Shown: positions 10,895 to 20,525 of the stretch, one piece after another | Position numbering within the stretch: the stretch's first letter is position 1 | Layout: every line of letters begins with the position of its first letter | Assembly (NCBI RefSeq): GCF_050948215.1 | Contig: NC_135163.1 | Location: 124,001-188,000 of the forward strand | DNA: 64,000 nt | Direction of reading: 5' to 3' | From: Halictus rubicundus | Taxonomy: Eukaryota > Arthropoda > Insecta > Hymenoptera > Halictidae | Translations under genes and position numbers: made by a program | The notes under the pieces: generated by a model | The model's database searches: none | Told to the model about the DNA's origin: nothing | The model's input: only the letters and a program-made list of their open reading frames with translations

Positions 10895-13800
10895 TTATGA
10901 AGTTTGGTGTGAGCTGTGGGCGGTGTTTTTGCGGCTACGAAAAGCCCTTATGTGGTGACTGCTGTCATTGAGCCACCAGTATTTTTTAAAACGTAGTCGG
11001 TCGAAGTTGTTGCGGTCGCGGTGTGGTAGTGAGGTTGAAAATTTGAATTTTTCGGGGTGTTCCGTGTACTCGTTGTAGGTTAGAGCCAGTCTTTTGTTGG
11101 CTTTGTTGCGGCGCCAGTGGTAAATTATTGGGACGTTGTTGTGGTCTTGAATAAGACCGTTTGTGTCGCAAAAAGTGAAGGCTTGAGGGGGGAGGTAGCC
11201 TGTGTGTAATTGTTGTTGTGTGGTGGTTATGTCGGGGTGCGCGAGGTCTTTTGTGATGTTGTTTTCTATGTGGGGTAACTTGCTGTGGTAGTCTCTGGTT
11301 AATTTTATTATGAATGAGTCTATTCTGGGGATGTCGGCCGTGTTATATAGGGTTGTATTGTTTATGTAGTGTTGCCAGTTTGTGTGTTTGTTTCTGTAGA
11401 TTTTATTGCATGCTCTTAAGCATTTTCGTTCAAACATCCTCAGCCTTTCCATTGTCGTGTGGTTGGTGTTCCACCAGATGGGGGCTGCATATGTTAGGAT
11501 GGGCCTGATTAGGAGCATGTAAAGGATAGTTTTAGTGCGTCCGGGGAGGTGTTTATTATAGAATAGTCTGCTGTTTGCTTTGAATGCTTTGGTCGCCTTA
11601 GATAGTTGGATAGATATGTGGTCGTTGCCTCTTAGCAAATAGTCAATGTGTACTCCTAGGTACTTTACAGCTTTTTTATGTGGGATTTTGCATGTTGTTG
11701 CGGTGCCTGGTTCTGTTGTGCTGATTTGAAATTTGTTGCCGCCAGCTTTAATGTTGGTGGACAGGTAGTGGAGGGGCTTTCTGAATAAGATTGTCTCACA
11801 TTTTTGTGGGTTTAGTTTGAGATTCCAGGTGCTATAGTATTGGTTGATTTTGTTAACTGTTGCTTCAAGTTCGGTTTGTACTATGTTGACTCGGTTGCTG
11901 GATGTGTATGTTACTAGGTCATCGGTAAATGCCAGTACTGCTGCCCTGCCAGGTTTATTAAATTCAAATGCATTGAGGAGGTCGCTGGTGTAGATGTTAA
12001 AGAGGATGGGAGAGTTAACGGTGCCTTGTTGGAGGCCTTCTGTAATGGAAAATGTTATTGTCGAGGTTGTGGTTCCGTCCCAGGTTATGAATTTTTTGTT
12101 TGTCGTCATATCCCAGATTGTAGCTGTCAGCCATTTTGGGAATTTTTTTTTGTGTAGTTTGAAAATGAGACCGTTTAGCCAGACCGAGTCGAATGCCTTT
12201 TCGAGATCAAGTAGGGCTGCGCCTACTAGTTGGTTGTTGCTAACGTTGTGGTTGATGTCGGAAATGAATTTATGTATTGCGTGGGTTGTGGAGTGTTTGT
12301 GTTTGAACCCGAATTGGCAGTCGGGGATGATTTTGTGTGCTGTACAGTGTTGTGCTATTTTGTTGTTTATGATGGCTTCGTATATTTTACTTATGCTAGG
12401 GGTCAGGCTAATCGGTCTGTAACTGGATGGGTCTGTCGGGATTTTGTTTTTTTTTATGATGGGTAGGATTTTCGCTGTTTTCCATATATTAGGGAAGTAT
12501 CTGCTATTTAAGGCATTGTTGAAAAGGTTGGTTAGGTGTGTGATTATTTTTCCTGGTATGTGTTTCAGGGCTATTGGGGGGATTCTGTCTGTTCCGGATG
12601 ATGTTTTGTTGGGGAGTTTTTTGATGATGTGTGCGACTGTGTATGGGTTGCAGAACGGGTCGATTTCGCTGTTTGTGTCGTCTGGGCTTGTGGCGTTGTT
12701 TTGGTCGGAGAACTGAGTTATGGTGTTATTGTTGTGTCTGTCATTTGTGAATTCGTTTGTTAGTGCGAGGGTGGTGTTGTCAATTAGTTCTCTAAGTCTT
12801 GTTCCGATGTTAAGATGTCGTGGGGAGTTGATTATTTCGTAGTATGCTCCTATGGCGTTGAGTTTGTCTGTTGGTGTTGTTAGAATGTACATGTCATTTG
12901 ATGTCTGGAGGGTTGAGGTGTTGCACTGGCTTCTGGTAATGATTTGTCTGTTGTTTTGCTTTATGTGGATGGTGTCTATCGAGAGAGGGGGTTTACGTCT
13001 GAATATTGAGTTGATTTTTGGGAAGAATGTGTCGGAGTTTCTGTGGTCTATTTTTTTTATCACATTGGTCCAGTATTTGTTAATGGCTTTGTGGAATTCT
13101 GAGTGTAGTTTTTTAGTTAGGAGTTTGTGTATGGATTTTGCTGTTTTTGTTATGATTAGGTGTGCGTTGGGGTCTGTTAGGTGAAGGTTGTGTAGTATTG
13201 TATTTAATGTTTTTTTGTGTTTTTGTAGTTTGGTGATTTTTCTATTAATGTACATTGTCGTGTTATTGCGTTTCTTGTATTGGGGGGTGTGGGTGTCTAA
13301 TGCATTCTGTATGGCTTCAGATATGATAAGGAGGTTGCTGTCGATTTCGGTTGTGGTCAGGTTGTAATTGGTGGGGATCGTGTTTGTGTAGTGTCTGTCT
13401 AGGTGTTTAGTGAAGTTCTTCCATTTGGTGGCTTTGTAGTTCCGTGATATGGGATCTGGGTTAGCGGTTGGTAGTAAGTTTGAGGGCAGGGAGAATTGCA
13501 CTGAAATGGCTAGGTGGTCACTGTCGTAGGGCAGAGTACTGGCTTTCCCGTTGATGTTGTTTGTTAATACTAGCCTGGAATCTGTGAGGCAGATGTCTAG
13601 GAAAGATAGGCCTGGTTTGTATGTGGGGGTGGTGGTCGTAATTGTGTTAAGTCTGTATGTTAGGTCGTGTTTGGACTCCCATTTTTTAAAATATCGTCCT
13701 CTCTGATTGTTTGATTTGTCGCCCCAGTCTGTTCGTTTAGTGTTGAGGTCACCGGCTATAATGTAATAGTTGTTGTCATCCTGGAGGTTGAGTGATTGGA

Positions 13801-14215
13801 ATAGTCGGTCTAGTTCAGTTATGTAGAGTGTTCTGTTGTCGTTTGTCGCGTATGCGCTTACTATATATAGTGTGTGGTTGTTAATGGTCTTTATTTTTAT
13901 AATCGTGTATTCGAGTATTTTGTTGTCTGTTGAGGAGGGGGAGTGTATAGGTTCATGTGGTATATTGTTTTTGATTAGAATTGCTGTTCCTCCGCCTTGG
14001 GTTGCGTTGGGCCTATCTTTCCTGTAGAGCTTGTAGTTTTTGAAGGTGAGTTTGTGGGAAGAGTTGAGTTTGGTTTCCGAAAGTAATATTATGTCATGGT
14101 TGTGTGTAAGTAGGAATTGTTTCAGATCGAGCCTGCGTGGGTGTGATATCAGTGAGTTTACATTAATTGCTGCTATTTTTATGGTGGTGGGAGGGCTGGT
14201 GGCGTTATTATTCAT
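10895..14215 (-). CDS. LINE ORF2: endonuclease and reverse transcriptase
   Basis: ORF2 nicks target DNA and reverse-transcribes the element RNA at the nick. The N-terminal ~230 residues form an apurinic-type endonuclease with LLSETKL, AGDLNTKRTDWG and a terminal SDH (YDSDHLAI). The RT domain lies roughly at residues 530-800, with RPISLTPSISKIYE, ALLDLEKAFDSVW, GLQQGTVNSPILFNI and the catalytic AFTDDLVTY. Most family members have FADD; here the second position is T, which is unusual but keeps both aspartates. No RNase H domain was recognised. The open frame continues to 14227 with a TTG, but the first ATG is at 14215. That ATG overlaps the ORF1 stop by eight bases, suggesting coupled translation. 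Confidence 0.93.
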   Translation of the reverse strand: MNNNATSPPTTIKIAAINVNSLISHPRRLDLKQFLLTHNHDIILLSETKLNSSHKLTFKNYKLYRKDRPNATQGGGTAILIKNNIPHEPIHSPSSTDNKILEYTIIKIKTINNHTLYIVSAYATNDNRTLYITELDRLFQSLNLQDDNNYYIIAGDLNTKRTDWGDKSNNQRGRYFKKWESKHDLTYRLNTITTTTPTYKPGLSFLDICLTDSRLVLTNNINGKASTLPYDSDHLAISVQFSLPSNLLPTANPDPISRNYKATKWKNFTKHLDRHYTNTIPTNYNLTTTEIDSNLLIISEAIQNALDTHTPQYKKRNNTTMYINRKITKLQKHKKTLNTILHNLHLTDPNAHLIITKTAKSIHKLLTKKLHSEFHKAINKYWTNVIKKIDHRNSDTFFPKINSIFRRKPPLSIDTIHIKQNNRQIITRSQCNTSTLQTSNDMYILTTPTDKLNAIGAYYEIINSPRHLNIGTRLRELIDNTTLALTNEFTNDRHNNNTITQFSDQNNATSPDDTNSEIDPFCNPYTVAHIIKKLPNKTSSGTDRIPPIALKHIPGKIITHLTNLFNNALNSRYFPNIWKTAKILPIIKKNKIPTDPSSYRPISLTPSISKIYEAIINNKIAQHCTAHKIIPDCQFGFKHKHSTTHAIHKFISDINHNVSNNQLVGAALLDLEKAFDSVWLNGLIFKLHKKKFPKWLTATIWDMTTNKKFITWDGTTTSTITFSITEGLQQGTVNSPILFNIYTSDLLNAFEFNKPGRAAVLAFTDDLVTYTSSNRVNIVQTELEATVNKINQYYSTWNLKLNPQKCETILFRKPLHYLSTNIKAGGNKFQISTTEPGTATTCKIPHKKAVKYLGVHIDYLLRGNDHISIQLSKATKAFKANSRLFYNKHLPGRTKTILYMLLIRPILTYAAPIWWNTNHTTMERLRMFERKCLRACNKIYRNKHTNWQHYINNTTLYNTADIPRIDSFIIKLTRDYHSKLPHIENNITKDLAHPDITTTQQQLHTGYLPPQAFTFCDTNGLIQDHNNVPIIYHWRRNKANKRLALTYNEYTEHPEKFKFSTSLPHRDRNNFDRLRFKKYWWLNDSSHHIRAFRSRKNTAHSSHQTS

Positions 14216-15749
14216 TGTGTTTGTCAAATAGTGAGTTTAGAACAAATTCTAATTTTTCGGTGTTAACCGCTACCTGAGTGGCTATTTGTTGTAATTGTGC
14301 GGCGATGATTGTGGCTAGTTCGGACTTGAGGTTGGAGATCCAGTCGAGTGGGGGTTGCTGGGTGGTTGGTTTTTCGGTTTGTTGTGAGCTGGTCAATCTG
14401 TTGGTCCTGTGGGTTTCGTTGGCGTGTGCAGGATGATGCGTTGTGGTTGGTGCTTGGGATGTCTGCTGGGCTGTTGCTGGTCCCCTAACCATTTGGGCGA
14501 ATGTGTGGTTGTTTGTGACTGTTGTCGCGATTTTTTGTATCCTGTTGGTGGTTTTTTGGTTGTTTTGGGTGTTTGCGTCTTTTTTTAGCTTGATCGCGAA
14601 TTTTATAAATGGGCAGCCTTTGTAGGATGCAGGGTGCCCATTTTGGCCGCAGTTGGCACACTTTAGTTGGTCGCGGTTGCCAGTGTTGGTTAGGGGGCAG
14701 TTGCCTGGCCCATGATTTTTTGCGCATTTGACGCAACGGTAATCGAGGTGACAATTTTTGCTCGCATGTCCTAGGCGCTGGCATTTTTTGCACTGGAAAA
14801 TCTGAGGTTTTCTTAGGTGCTCCCATTTAACTCGTTGATAGGCGAGCGTTTTAATTTTAAAGATCGCTGCTGTTCGGCTTTCTCTGCTAAGTTGGATTAG
14901 GTGATGGTAGTTGTCCGGGTTTTGCTTGCTGTATGTGAATTTTGTGACGCTGATAATGTGGGTGTCTGGTAATTTTAGTTCTTCGATTTCGCTTTTTATG
15001 TCGGCTGGTGTGAAATTGCCTTTGATGCCTTTTACCAAGATTGATTTTGGTTTGAGCTCCCTAGGGGTGTACGTGTAATACTGGGTCCTTGTCGCAGTGA
15101 GTTTGTCGGATATTGCTTTGTAGCACTGGAGATTTTTCGTGTATATGGTATGGTTGTTCTTATCGTTTTCTTTTATTGTGAAGTCCTGTTTTTGTATGTT
15201 GAGCGACAATGCGGTTTGGATTATTGTTTCTATGTCAGAGTTTACCGTATAGATTGGCGGGGGTGAGTAGGTTTTCGTTTTGAGCTGGGAGCTGGTTGGT
15301 AGTATGTTAGGGGTGTTTTCGTTTAGGTCGCTGTCGCTTTCATCTGAGAGGTGTTGGTAATGGTTGGTGAGGTGAACTGGGCTTGCATCGTTGGTGCGGT
15401 TGGATGGAGTTTTTTGGGTTTTCTTGGGGATTTCCCATGGGCCTCCGCTGGGGTCTTGTGTGTTTTCCGTGTCGGTCGGGTTCTGGGGTGCTCCGAGGGA
15501 TGGCGCTGGGGCTCCTTTTTTTCTGGCTGTTGATAAGTTAGGCTGAGGAGACTTAGTGGGGGTTGGGGCCCTGTTATTTTCTTTGAGAATGTCTTTAAAC
15601 ATTCTCTCTAGTTGTCCCGATGTTAATTTTGGGATTTTAGAAGAGGTGGATGTCCCAGGCTTACTGTTTAGGTACTCCGTATTGTTTTCCTTGTTGTCTC
15701 GTTCGCTGTCGTGGCGTCTCTTGGGACGCTGCAGCGGGTTGGACGCCAT
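14208..15749 (-). CDS. LINE ORF1: Gag-like nucleic-acid-binding protein, 513 aa
   Basis: ORF1 proteins of Jockey-type elements coat the element RNA. The first ~170 residues are basic and low-complexity, rich in P, T, N and K. A central domain (about 170-310) resembles the conserved region found before zinc knuckles in this class. Three CCHC-type knuckles follow at about 318-385: CKKCQRLGHASKNC, CVKCAKNHGPGNC and CANCGQNGHPASYKGC. The C-terminal region is glutamine- and threonine-rich. The ATG at 15749 is the first in a long open frame downstream of the leader. The stop at 14208-14210 overlaps the ATG of ORF2. Confidence 0.9.
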   Translation of the reverse strand: MASNPLQRPKRRHDSERDNKENNTEYLNSKPGTSTSSKIPKLTSGQLERMFKDILKENNRAPTPTKSPQPNLSTARKKGAPAPSLGAPQNPTDTENTQDPSGGPWEIPKKTQKTPSNRTNDASPVHLTNHYQHLSDESDSDLNENTPNILPTSSQLKTKTYSPPPIYTVNSDIETIIQTALSLNIQKQDFTIKENDKNNHTIYTKNLQCYKAISDKLTATRTQYYTYTPRELKPKSILVKGIKGNFTPADIKSEIEELKLPDTHIISVTKFTYSKQNPDNYHHLIQLSRESRTAAIFKIKTLAYQRVKWEHLRKPQIFQCKKCQRLGHASKNCHLDYRCVKCAKNHGPGNCPLTNTGNRDQLKCANCGQNGHPASYKGCPFIKFAIKLKKDANTQNNQKTTNRIQKIATTVTNNHTFAQMVRGPATAQQTSQAPTTTHHPAHANETHRTNRLTSSQQTEKPTTQQPPLDWISNLKSELATIIAAQLQQIATQVAVNTEKLEFVLNSLFDKHNE

Positions 15750-15982
15750 TGGGCCCGATACGGGACGAGGGTGCCTCGTCGTGTATCGGGGCCAGGCACT
15801 ACTTTTGCACTAAATTTCCATTGCCTTATGACTGATTACACCTTTGGTGGTGGGGAATTAAGTAATGGCTATGGGTGCCACACTTTCACTTGGTACACTT
15901 TGTATTTCTGATGCACTTTGCACTACTAATTCGGGCCACTGTTAGGACGATGTGTCTCCGTCAGTGTCTCAAGGGAGACTCG

Positions 15983-15997
15983 AGTCGGAGACCATAG
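15983..15997. repeat. Target-site duplication of LINE, 5' side
   Basis: AGTCGGAGACCATAG, identical to 10416-10430. Repeat A resumes immediately afterwards with CTACTGCACCAAGCGG. Confidence 0.95.
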
Positions 15998-16645
15998 CTA
16001 CTGCACCAAGCGGTGCCGTTGAAAATATCTTCGAAATACTGGGATATATCCTGCATAGTATAATTATCGTTTTTTGTACTACGCAATTTTTAAAGTTTGC
16101 ACGATGTTTCTCCGAACTTAGGGATGTTTAATATTACATAATATATTTTTACGATAATTATAACTTAGTTTTTCACGGAAAAAACGCCGAAAAAAGTGGT
16201 TTTTATTTTTTCCTACTATGAGGCACCAAACGCAGAAATTTGAAAAAAATTGAGCAGAATACTTAGGACAATATCTTATTGCTAAATTAATGTTATTCTA
16301 GTTGCTCTTAGATTTCCATATGAAATCTGCATTTTTTCGATTTTTTTCGTGTTTTTCGATTTTTACAGCCAGAGTTGGCAACGGAAAAATCTGAAAACGA
16401 CTCAAAGTATGTGGTTTGGTGTCCGACATGTGGTAGATTTTTTCAGAATTTTAAATTGTCATTAAATGGGGAAAATGGGCCAAAAACTGGATTTTCGTTT
16501 TTCCTCTATAACTACCCTTACAGATGAGCTATAGGGCTAAAACTTGGCTGAAAGGTATCTTTTTTGGTAGGCTATCGAATGTCGCAAATTGGAATAAAAT
16601 CCCTTCCGGGGCCGATTTGGCCCCCAAAACCGGCTATAGCCTTTA
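15983..16645. repeat. Right part of repeat A, copy 2
   Basis: This matches 1219-1880, including ATATATCCTGC, the ACGGAAAAAACGCCG stretch and the terminal CCGGCTATAGCC, and then breaks into S-family sequence. Confidence 0.7.
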
Positions 16646-17450
16646 TATTCCTTATTCGAAGGTTCTAATAAAGAAAGTATCTTTATTCGACGAGAATTTA
16701 TCTGACGAATAAAGATAATTTTTTTTATTCGTAGCGGATTTATTCGAACTTCGAATAATTTTTTCATCTTTCATCTGTATCTTTTATTCGAAGGCTTCGA
16801 ATAAATCTGCGAATAACTTTTGCCAAGCGCCGAACGTCGAAGACCCAGCGACTGACAAACGACATACAATGTAAGCGGATGGAGAATCGCTCACGAATAA
16901 ACTTTTAGATTTTTCAATATATCTTCATAAAATTGTGAAAGCGAATGGAGGGGATATTCCCGATAAAAATGAGGGCAAATTCGAGTGTAATCGAACAAGT
17001 TTCATTGATACGTAATGTTACGATAAAAATTACAATCTCATTAAAAACAGTCCAAATGATGTCGTGTTTCGACTCATTTTGATCGGGATAAGCTCTACAA
17101 CTTATTCGTATTAACAATATTGTTCTGATTAAAAACATAAAAGCATAAATTGCCAATAATGCTCGATTCTTCATCTGCTTACAATGTAGGCTGTTGGTCG
17201 GTCGCTCGGTCTTCGACGTTCGGCGCTCGTCAGTCCTCGTCGGACGTCGTCGTCGTTTATTCGTCGAGTTGGCAAAGCGGACAGAGAAACTCGAGAACCG
17301 TCGTCGCCGAGGAGTGGGCCACACATTGTCGGCTATATCGGTGTGAGATCAGACGACCACTACTAATCCAATTACAAAACTTGTTTATTTTTCGTTATTT
17401 TTTTATGAAACTTTTACCAACATATTCGTGGCATTTTTCTGATTAATTTT
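16646..17450. repeat. Family S fragment, copy 2
   Basis: ATTCGAA-rich sequence leads into the GACGAC-type block and the same ~370-bp block found three times in 6102-8394, here near 16905-17175. It lacks the outer TIR and the second arm. A minus-strand open frame of 136 codons (16914-17324) spans it but has no recognised domain. Confidence 0.6.
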
Positions 17451-17706
17451 AAACCAAATATGATATAATTCCGATGATATTTACTTGTGTAACAAGTAGG
17501 CATGTGCGGGCCGCCCGATATTCGGATTCGGGTCGGGTCGCAGACAGTCGGGCGGGCTCGATTCGGGCGTGCGATACTTCATGACACATCGGGCTACTCG
17601 AGAGTTTCGGGCGGCCCGAGCATTTCGGGCTACCCAAGAGTTTCGGGCTGCCTGCTCGACTTTGTCGGGCGGGTTCGGAAAGAATCGGACAAGTTCGTGC
17701 GAACGA
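17451..17706. repeat. GC-rich MITE-like block (GGATGTGCGGGCC-type tip)
   Basis: It starts near GTAGGCATGTGCGGGCC and consists of degenerate CGGGC/TTCGGGC words. A related block, inverted, lies at 42074-42237 with tip GTAGGGATGTGCGGGCC. It abuts the right TTAA arm. Confidence 0.45.
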
Positions 17707-18225
17707 GCCGACCTGGCGGTGTGTGAGTGTGCCGAGGCACGGCTGTTCGAACGAAGCTACGGCAGGCATCATGCGACCGAATAATGGAAAATGTTGCTCG
17801 AAAACGCAAAAGTAGGACCTGCCGGTGGTCAAGCGATCTAGATTTATCCTTCGTCTACCGCTTTTGACCACTGACAGGCCCCACCTTTGTATTATAGAGT
17901 CAGGAATCGCCGCCTCCCGAAACCTTGCTAGTCTCATCGGTACAGGCCGACTTGGCGGTGTATGAGTGTGCCGCGACGCGGCTGTTCGAACGAAGCTACG
18001 GCAGCGCCGTCGTTTACGACGTCGACCACGCATGCTCAGATCGCCTCTATTGTCAGAGATCATGCGATCGAATCAGAGAGGATACTCGGAAAATGCCACT
18101 CGACACTGAATGTGGAAAGTGCACCCAGCTCCCCATACTGGACGAAAATGTTACTATTTAGCTTCTTCTAGTGGCCGTTATAGCGGTACTATCGATTGTT
18201 CAAGGCCACCTGGGAAAACTGTCCC
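17707..18225. repeat. Right inverted arm of TTAA-flanked segment
   Basis: Reverse complement of 9562-10085, ending CTGTCCC next to TTAA at 18226. One short indel is visible near 17940 relative to the left arm. Confidence 0.65.
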
Positions 18226-18229
18226 TTAA

Positions 18230-19154
18230 ACGTAGGTCCAATACCTACAATAGAATATACTTTGAAAACTATTTTATAAATATCTATTTTTTATTAGACA
18301 AAATATATCCCGCAAAATTCAAAATTCAGCACTGAATGGTACCTGATATAATAATATAATAATTGTGACGACAATATATAACTATGATGTAAATAATATA
18401 TAGAACTATGATGTAAAAATAATTAAATTTTAAAAGATTATTTTTATTTGCGGTATAATAGGAAATGACCGTGCAATATATATGTATTTGAATACTCTAC
18501 ATTCTATGTATTCTGTGTACTCTATATTCCATATGTTTCGAAAATACGTATGTAAATGTAACATTGATCTATGAAAATAATCTAATGAATGGAAAAATTA
18601 AATTAAGACGTCACACTCGGTATATGATAATTATACATAACTGAAGAAGTGTAACGAATTGGAGACAATTCCTCCTATAATTTGATACTAATTATTCTAT
18701 TGTAAAAGATTGTGAAAGAAATACATAACGTGCGTGTGTAAAATATTCAAGTGCATGAACTTGAATTATTTCTTGGTAAGAAAGGGTTGGCACGTCTGAG
18801 TTAAGCAGCTGTTCAGAACGCAAGCATAAATCGTCCAAGGCCAACGTGAACAAAAGTCGGAAAAAATTGGGATCGAATTCGGCTCTTTACTTTGCGTGTT
18901 TGAATCAAACAGTTAGTAATGTGTACTTCCTAGAGTCAGAAAAATATTATTATGTAATAAAATAGAAAGTTTTACTTTGAGAATTATATAAAAATATTTG
19001 AATAGATACTATAGCATGAATATTTAGTTTGCTATCACAATTTTGTAAATTACAAGGTACTTGTACAGAATATTCTATTGTTTTAATATTAATGTTTAGT
19101 ATCGAGTTGTTATAAATTATATGATGTTCCAGCTTTTTAAGAAACAATCATAAC
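18230..19154. other. A+T-rich intergenic region upstream of PRPS-associated gene
   Basis: No open frame, repeat or conserved motif stands out. It should hold the promoter and 5' UTR of the gene starting at 19155, but I cannot point to a core promoter element. Confidence 0.4.
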
Positions 19155-20525
19155 ATGGACAAACCTGTATCTTCAGATATTGTTCTAATTGCTGGTAATT
19201 CTCATCCAGAGCTTGCAAACCTCATCGCCAAGTAAGTTTCCACGAATGTTCATCTACATTACGTTATTGCATTACATGTGATCTGTTTCTTTTAAAGTCG
19301 ATTGGGTGTTAAGCATGGAGGATGTTCTGTATATCATAAATCAAATCGTGAAACTATGGTAGAAATCGGAGACTCTGTACGTAGTAAAGACCTATACATT
19401 ATTCAGACTGGCACCAAGGATGTAAATAACAATATAATGGAACTTCTGATTATGGCATATGCATGTAAAACTTCTTCAGCAAAAAATATTGTTGGTGTTA
19501 TTCCATATTTACCATATTCTAAGCAATGCAAAATGCGTAAACGTGGTTGCATAGTCTCAAAATTATTAGCAAAAATGCTTTGCAAGAGTGGATTGACTCA
19601 TATAATTACAATGGATCTACATCAGAAGGAAATACAAGGATTTTTTGATGTTCCAGTGGATAATTTACGTGCTAGCCCTTTTTTACTTCAGTATATTCAA
19701 GAATCTGTATGTAAATAGTACAAATGCAATACATATGTATTTACTTGTTATAAATTTATTCGATTAGATTCCAGATTATTATAATTCCGTAATAGTTGCC
19801 AGAAATCCTGGCAGTGCTAAAAAAGCAACCAGTTATGCAGAAAGATTACGTTTGGGTATAGCAGTGATTCATGGAGAACAACGAGAGGCAGAATCAGATA
19901 TGAATGATGGACGCTATTCTCCACCAGCTTTAGCATCACGAACAATGGAAGTGGGAGTTGGTGTTCCAATGCATCCTGCCAAAGAAAAACCACCGATTAA
20001 TGTTGTAGGAGATGTGGGTGGACGCATAGCTATCATGGTGGTAAGAAAATTGAAACAAACTTCATGAAAAGAAAAATATATATAATTTAACTTTTATTTC
20101 AGGATGACATGATAGATGATGTTCAGTCTTATGTTGCTGCAGCAGAAGTTCTCAAAGAAGGAGGAGCATATAAAATTTATGTCTTAGCCACACACGGACT
20201 TTTAAGCTCTGATGCTCCAAGATTAATAGAGGAGTCTCCAATTGATGAGGTGATAGCATTAAAAATCAACATTTTTGATACAACTGAATTATGAGTTGAA
20301 GAAAATTGAATAAACGTCACATACAAAATTTACGTTAAATGTTAAATTTCTATTTACTACTTGTAGGTTGTTGTAACAAATACAGTTCCCCATGATGTCC
20401 AAAAAATGCAGTGCCCAAAAATAAAGACTGTTGATATCAGTATTTTACTGGCTGAGGCTATCAGACGTATTCACAACAAGGAATCGATGTCATATTTATT
20501 TAAAAATGTCACTTTGGAAGATTAA
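19155..20525 (+). CDS. Prpsap: Phosphoribosyl pyrophosphate synthetase-associated protein
   Basis: This is a regulatory partner of PRPP synthetase, which makes the ribose donor for purine, pyrimidine and NAD synthesis; the associated protein joins the cytosolic enzyme complex. Exons are 19155-19231, 19298-19706, 19768-20040, 20103-20249 and 20367-20525, all with GT-AG borders and consistent phase, giving 354 residues, the usual length. The PRPS fold is clear from [18 protein letters not shown]. The associated-protein class is shown by an extra segment containing [15 protein letters not shown] and [11 protein letters not shown]. It is also shown by the degenerate PRPP-binding loop, [10 protein letters not shown], in place of the catalytic loop, so it is probably not an active synthetase. 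Vertebrates have two paralogues; which one it corresponds to is not resolved. An open frame running past 20249 is intron read-through. Confidence 0.95.

Larger units (their letters stand above)
10431..15982 (-). mobile_element. Apparently full-length Jockey-type non-LTR retrotransposon (LINE)
   Basis: The element lies on the minus strand. Its 5' end is at 15982, a ~230-bp leader precedes ORF1 (15749-14208), ORF2 (14215-10895) follows, then a ~450-bp 3' UTR with AATAAA near 10460 and a poly(A) tail (poly-T on the plus strand, 10431-10449). Perfect 15-bp target duplications flank it. Both ORFs are open, so it is young and potentially active. The ORF1 zinc-knuckle layout and ORF2 endonuclease-RT order point to the Jockey superfamily; the exact clade is not resolved. 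The coding strand is A+C-rich, unlike any neighbour. Confidence 0.9.
9562..18225. mobile_element. TTAA-flanked segment with ~520-bp inverted arms (piggyBac-like or composite), hosting nested insertions
   Basis: TTAA stands at 9558-9561 and 18226-18229. Immediately inside, both ends read GGGACAGTTTTCCCAGGTGG inward, and near-perfect inverted identity continues for about 520 bp (9562-10085 and 17707-18225). TTAA duplication is typical of piggyBac-type elements. These tips do not start CCC as classical ones do, and no piggyBac transposase is present, so the class is inference. Inside are an R-independent hAT-type tip (10153), repeat A split by a LINE, an S-family fragment and a GC-rich block. 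The whole segment could have moved as one unit, or two arms could have been brought together by rearrangement. Confidence 0.5.

Noticed and set aside
11994..15813. Many plus-strand frames across the LINE
   Set aside because: They are antisense shadows of ORF1 and ORF2; the hydrophobic, V/L/F/G/C-rich translation is what the G+T-rich complementary strand gives.
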